64,000 bases of DNA from Fodinibacter sp963834965 (GTDB lineage: Bacteria; Actinomycetota; Actinomycetes; Actinomycetales; Dermatophilaceae), in contig CAWIEI010000017.1 of the NCBI GenBank assembly GCA_963834965.1, forward strand, positions 248,001 through 312,000, written 5' to 3'. Below the pieces are notes generated by a model. The model saw nothing but the letters and a program-made list of their open reading frames with translations. It had not been told where the DNA came from and made no database searches. This document shows positions 62,968 through 64,000 of the stretch, one piece after another; position 1 is the first letter of the stretch; each line of letters starts with the position of its first letter. A program made the translations under genes and the position numbers.

Positions 62968-63009
62968 CATCCTCAGCTGGTACGGTCCAGTCAGTACCAG
63001 CTGAGGATG
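62968..63009. promoter_or_regulatory. DasR-type divergent operator
   Basis: Perfect 16-base inverted repeat CATCCTCAGCTGGTAC (62968-62983) and GTACCAGCTGAGGATG (62994-63009) with a 10-base centre. Within it GCTGGTACGGTCCAGT (62976-62991) matches the dre consensus ACTGGTCTAGACCAGT at 11 of 16 positions. It lies between the dasR and EIIB starts, so it can control both. Confidence 0.8.
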
Positions 63010-63064
63010 CACCCGGGGTGGGGACCTGTCAATCCGGGCGGCTCCCGAACCGAGAGGACCTTCG

Positions 63065-63298
63065 ATGGGCAGCAAGGCAGAGCAGATCCTGGCCGGGCTC
63101 GGCGGCGCCGGCAACATCATCGAGATGGAGCCGTGCATCACCCGGCTGCGCACCGAGGTCAAGGACATGGCCCTGGTCGACGAGAAGGCGCTCAAGGCCG
63201 CCGGCGCGCACGGGGTGGTGCGGGCCGGGTCGGTCGTGCAGGTCGTCGTCGGGCCCGAGGCCGACAACCTGGCCGAGGACATCGAGGACCTGATGTGA
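63065..63298 (+). CDS. PTS GlcNAc-specific EIIB
   Basis: 77 residues. The phosphorylated cysteine is Cys24 in MEPCITRLR, and the fold elements GAHGVVRAGSVVQVVVGPEADNLAEDI match the glucose-family EIIB. Carries phosphate from EIIA to the sugar via EIIC. Its stop overlaps the EIIA start (GTGA). Confidence 0.94.
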   Translation: MGSKAEQILAGLGGAGNIIEMEPCITRLRTEVKDMALVDEKALKAAGAHGVVRAGSVVQVVVGPEADNLAEDIEDLM

Positions 63299-63753
63299 CC
63301 GACGTGCTCGCCCCCGTCGCGGGGCTGGTGCACGCGCTCGCCGAGGTACCCGACCCGGTCTTCGCCGCCGAGATGGTCGGTGCCGGCGTCGCCATCGAGC
63401 CCGAGGGCGGCGTGGTGGATGCCGTCTCGCCCGTCGCCGGCACCGTGCTCAAGCTGCACGCCCACGCGTTCGTGGTGCTCACGGCCGACGGCACCGGCAT
63501 CCTCGTGCACCTCGGCATCGACACCAACCACCTCGCCGGAGAGGGGTTCGAGCTGCTCGTGACCGAGAAGGACAGTGTCGAGGCCGGGCAGCCGGTCACC
63601 CGCTGGAGCCCCTCCGACGTCGCCGGACGCGGCCTCAGCCCGATGGTGATGGTCTGCGTGCTCGACACGAAGCCCGGAGACGTGACCAGCGACCGCACCG
63701 GCGAGACGGTCGGCGTGGGCGACGCCCTCTTCGCCTGGCCCACGGGCTCGTGA
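63295..63753 (+). CDS. PTS EIIA (Crr-like)
   Basis: 152 residues from a GTG. His57 in HAHAFVVL and His72 in ILVHLGIDT correspond to the paired active-site histidines of the glucose-family EIIA; the second accepts phosphate from HPr. Overlaps EIIB by the GTGA junction. A stand-alone EIIA of this kind could serve several EIIBs. Confidence 0.94.
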   Translation: MTDVLAPVAGLVHALAEVPDPVFAAEMVGAGVAIEPEGGVVDAVSPVAGTVLKLHAHAFVVLTADGTGILVHLGIDTNHLAGEGFELLVTEKDSVEAGQPVTRWSPSDVAGRGLSPMVMVCVLDTKPGDVTSDRTGETVGVGDALFAWPTGS

Positions 63754-63820
63754 CGAGCGCACCGGTCGCGGCGGCTCGGCGTCGACCTCGGCGCCGACCC
63801 TGCTCGGCCGCTAGAACGCG

Positions 63821-63864
63821 ATGAGTGCGGAAGTGGTCGCCGGGGCAACCACTCCCGCACTCAT
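63821..63864. terminator. Bidirectional hairpin after EIIA
   Basis: Arms ATGAGTGCGGAAGTGGT (63821-63837) and ACCACTCCCGCACTCAT (63848-63864) pair at 16 of 17 positions. It sits between EIIA and a leftward gene end, and holds the word AGTGCGGAAGTGG at 63824-63836. Confidence 0.75.
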
Positions 63865-63885
63865 GGCGGTGAGCTCGAGCCGTGG

Positions 63886-64000
63886 TCAGTGGGGGGCGAC
63901 CACCGGGGCGTCCTGCGGACCGGCCGCCGCGGCGGCATCCGAGTCGGTCTTGGCGCGGTCGTCGTACGACGAGCCCTTGCGCAGCTCGACGTGCGGCAGC
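63886..64000 (-). CDS. C-terminal tail of an unknown protein (runs off window)
   Basis: At least 38 residues ending LRKGSSYDDRAKTDSDAAAAAGPQDAPVVAPH. Charged then Ala/Pro-rich, like the cytosolic tail of a membrane protein. The gene begins beyond the window end. Supported by codon bias and by the bidirectional hairpin after it; identity is unknown. Confidence 0.5.
   Translation of the reverse strand, partial: LPHVELRKGSSYDDRAKTDSDAAAAAGPQDAPVVAPH

Overview
The window is a continuous stretch of chromosome from a high-GC Actinomycetota. Third codon positions are almost always G or C, GTG starts are common, and neighbouring genes often overlap as ATGA or GTGA. The gene content suggests a Micrococcales/Intrasporangiaceae-like organism: an F420-type PPOX protein, a BioB-BsaP pair, DasR-type GlcNAc control, a DUF222-HNH gene, IdeR-controlled feo genes and a split GlcNAc PTS. 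That placement is inference from gene content only. I recognised no rRNA, tRNA, transposase, integrase or CRISPR array.

Layout. 0-2.2 kb: csoR-copA copper export, with copA cut by the window start, read leftward from a clear CsoR operator. 2.3-5.6 kb: a CoA-binding protein, a SulP anion transporter and a secreted-protein gene broken by several frame changes. 5.6-10.2 kb: purB with a coupled small membrane protein, a 64-bp tandem repeat array, a low-molecular-weight phosphatase and bioF-bioD. 10.3-13.8 kb: a frame-broken membrane protein, a membrane protein/GntR/beta-propeller cassette and a PPOX protein. 13.8-16.4 kb: feoA-feoB-feoC-like behind an IdeR/DtxR box. 16.5-18.4 kb: bioA and an FMN reductase. 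18.5-22.6 kb: a PadR-DUF1048-ABC exporter operon, a WYL regulator facing a DinB protein, and a small secreted or anchored protein. 22.6-24.4 kb: a HipBA toxin-antitoxin module with two strong palindromic operators. 24.4-25.6 kb: bioB and the small Cys-rich bsaP-like gene. 25.7-28.4 kb: a second PadR gene and a Drr-type ABC exporter.

28.4-31.5 kb holds an AIM24 protein, a Pro-rich protein, then YqeY, an M56 peptidase and BlaI. These last three look like the tail of the leftward cydA-cydB-cydD-cydC operon (31.5-37.2 kb). A CTAC-N8-GTAG dyad lies at the cydA promoter. 37.3-38.3 kb: an AraC-type DNA-binding protein and a glyoxalase-fold protein. 38.4-42.2 kb: a 916-residue pyruvyltransferase-GT8 fusion facing galE. 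42.2-46.2 kb: a VWA/solute-binding lipoprotein-like protein, a four-helix 'holin-like' membrane protein, a HisC/Pat aminotransferase and a protein phosphatase. 46.2-48.3 kb: a frameshifted DUF222-HNH gene preceded by two DnaA-box words. 48.3-51.8 kb: a GMC oxidoreductase, a remnant of an LLM oxidoreductase and a trehalose-synthase-like GH13 enzyme. 51.9-55.6 kb: a branched-chain/pyruvate dehydrogenase-type E1alpha-E1beta-E2 operon whose E2 linker carries a duplicated 13-residue insert. 55.6-59.7 kb: a conserved unknown, a glutaryl-CoA dehydrogenase-like enzyme and an MFS transporter. 59.7-63.8 kb: the GlcNAc locus, with dasR-like, EIIC and nagA leftward and EIIB and EIIA rightward from a perfect 16-bp inverted repeat.

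Functional threads. Biotin synthesis is spread over three loci (bioF-bioD, bioA, bioB-bsaP) within 16 kb. Metal homeostasis appears as copper export and iron uptake, each with a readable operator. GlcNAc uptake, phosphorylation, deacetylation and repression form one compact divergent locus. Genome-wide features visible here are an excess of GGATGCC/GGCATCC at the apparent expense of GGACGCC/GGCGTCC, and large hairpins between genes, three of them next to a shared word AGTGCGGAAGTGG.
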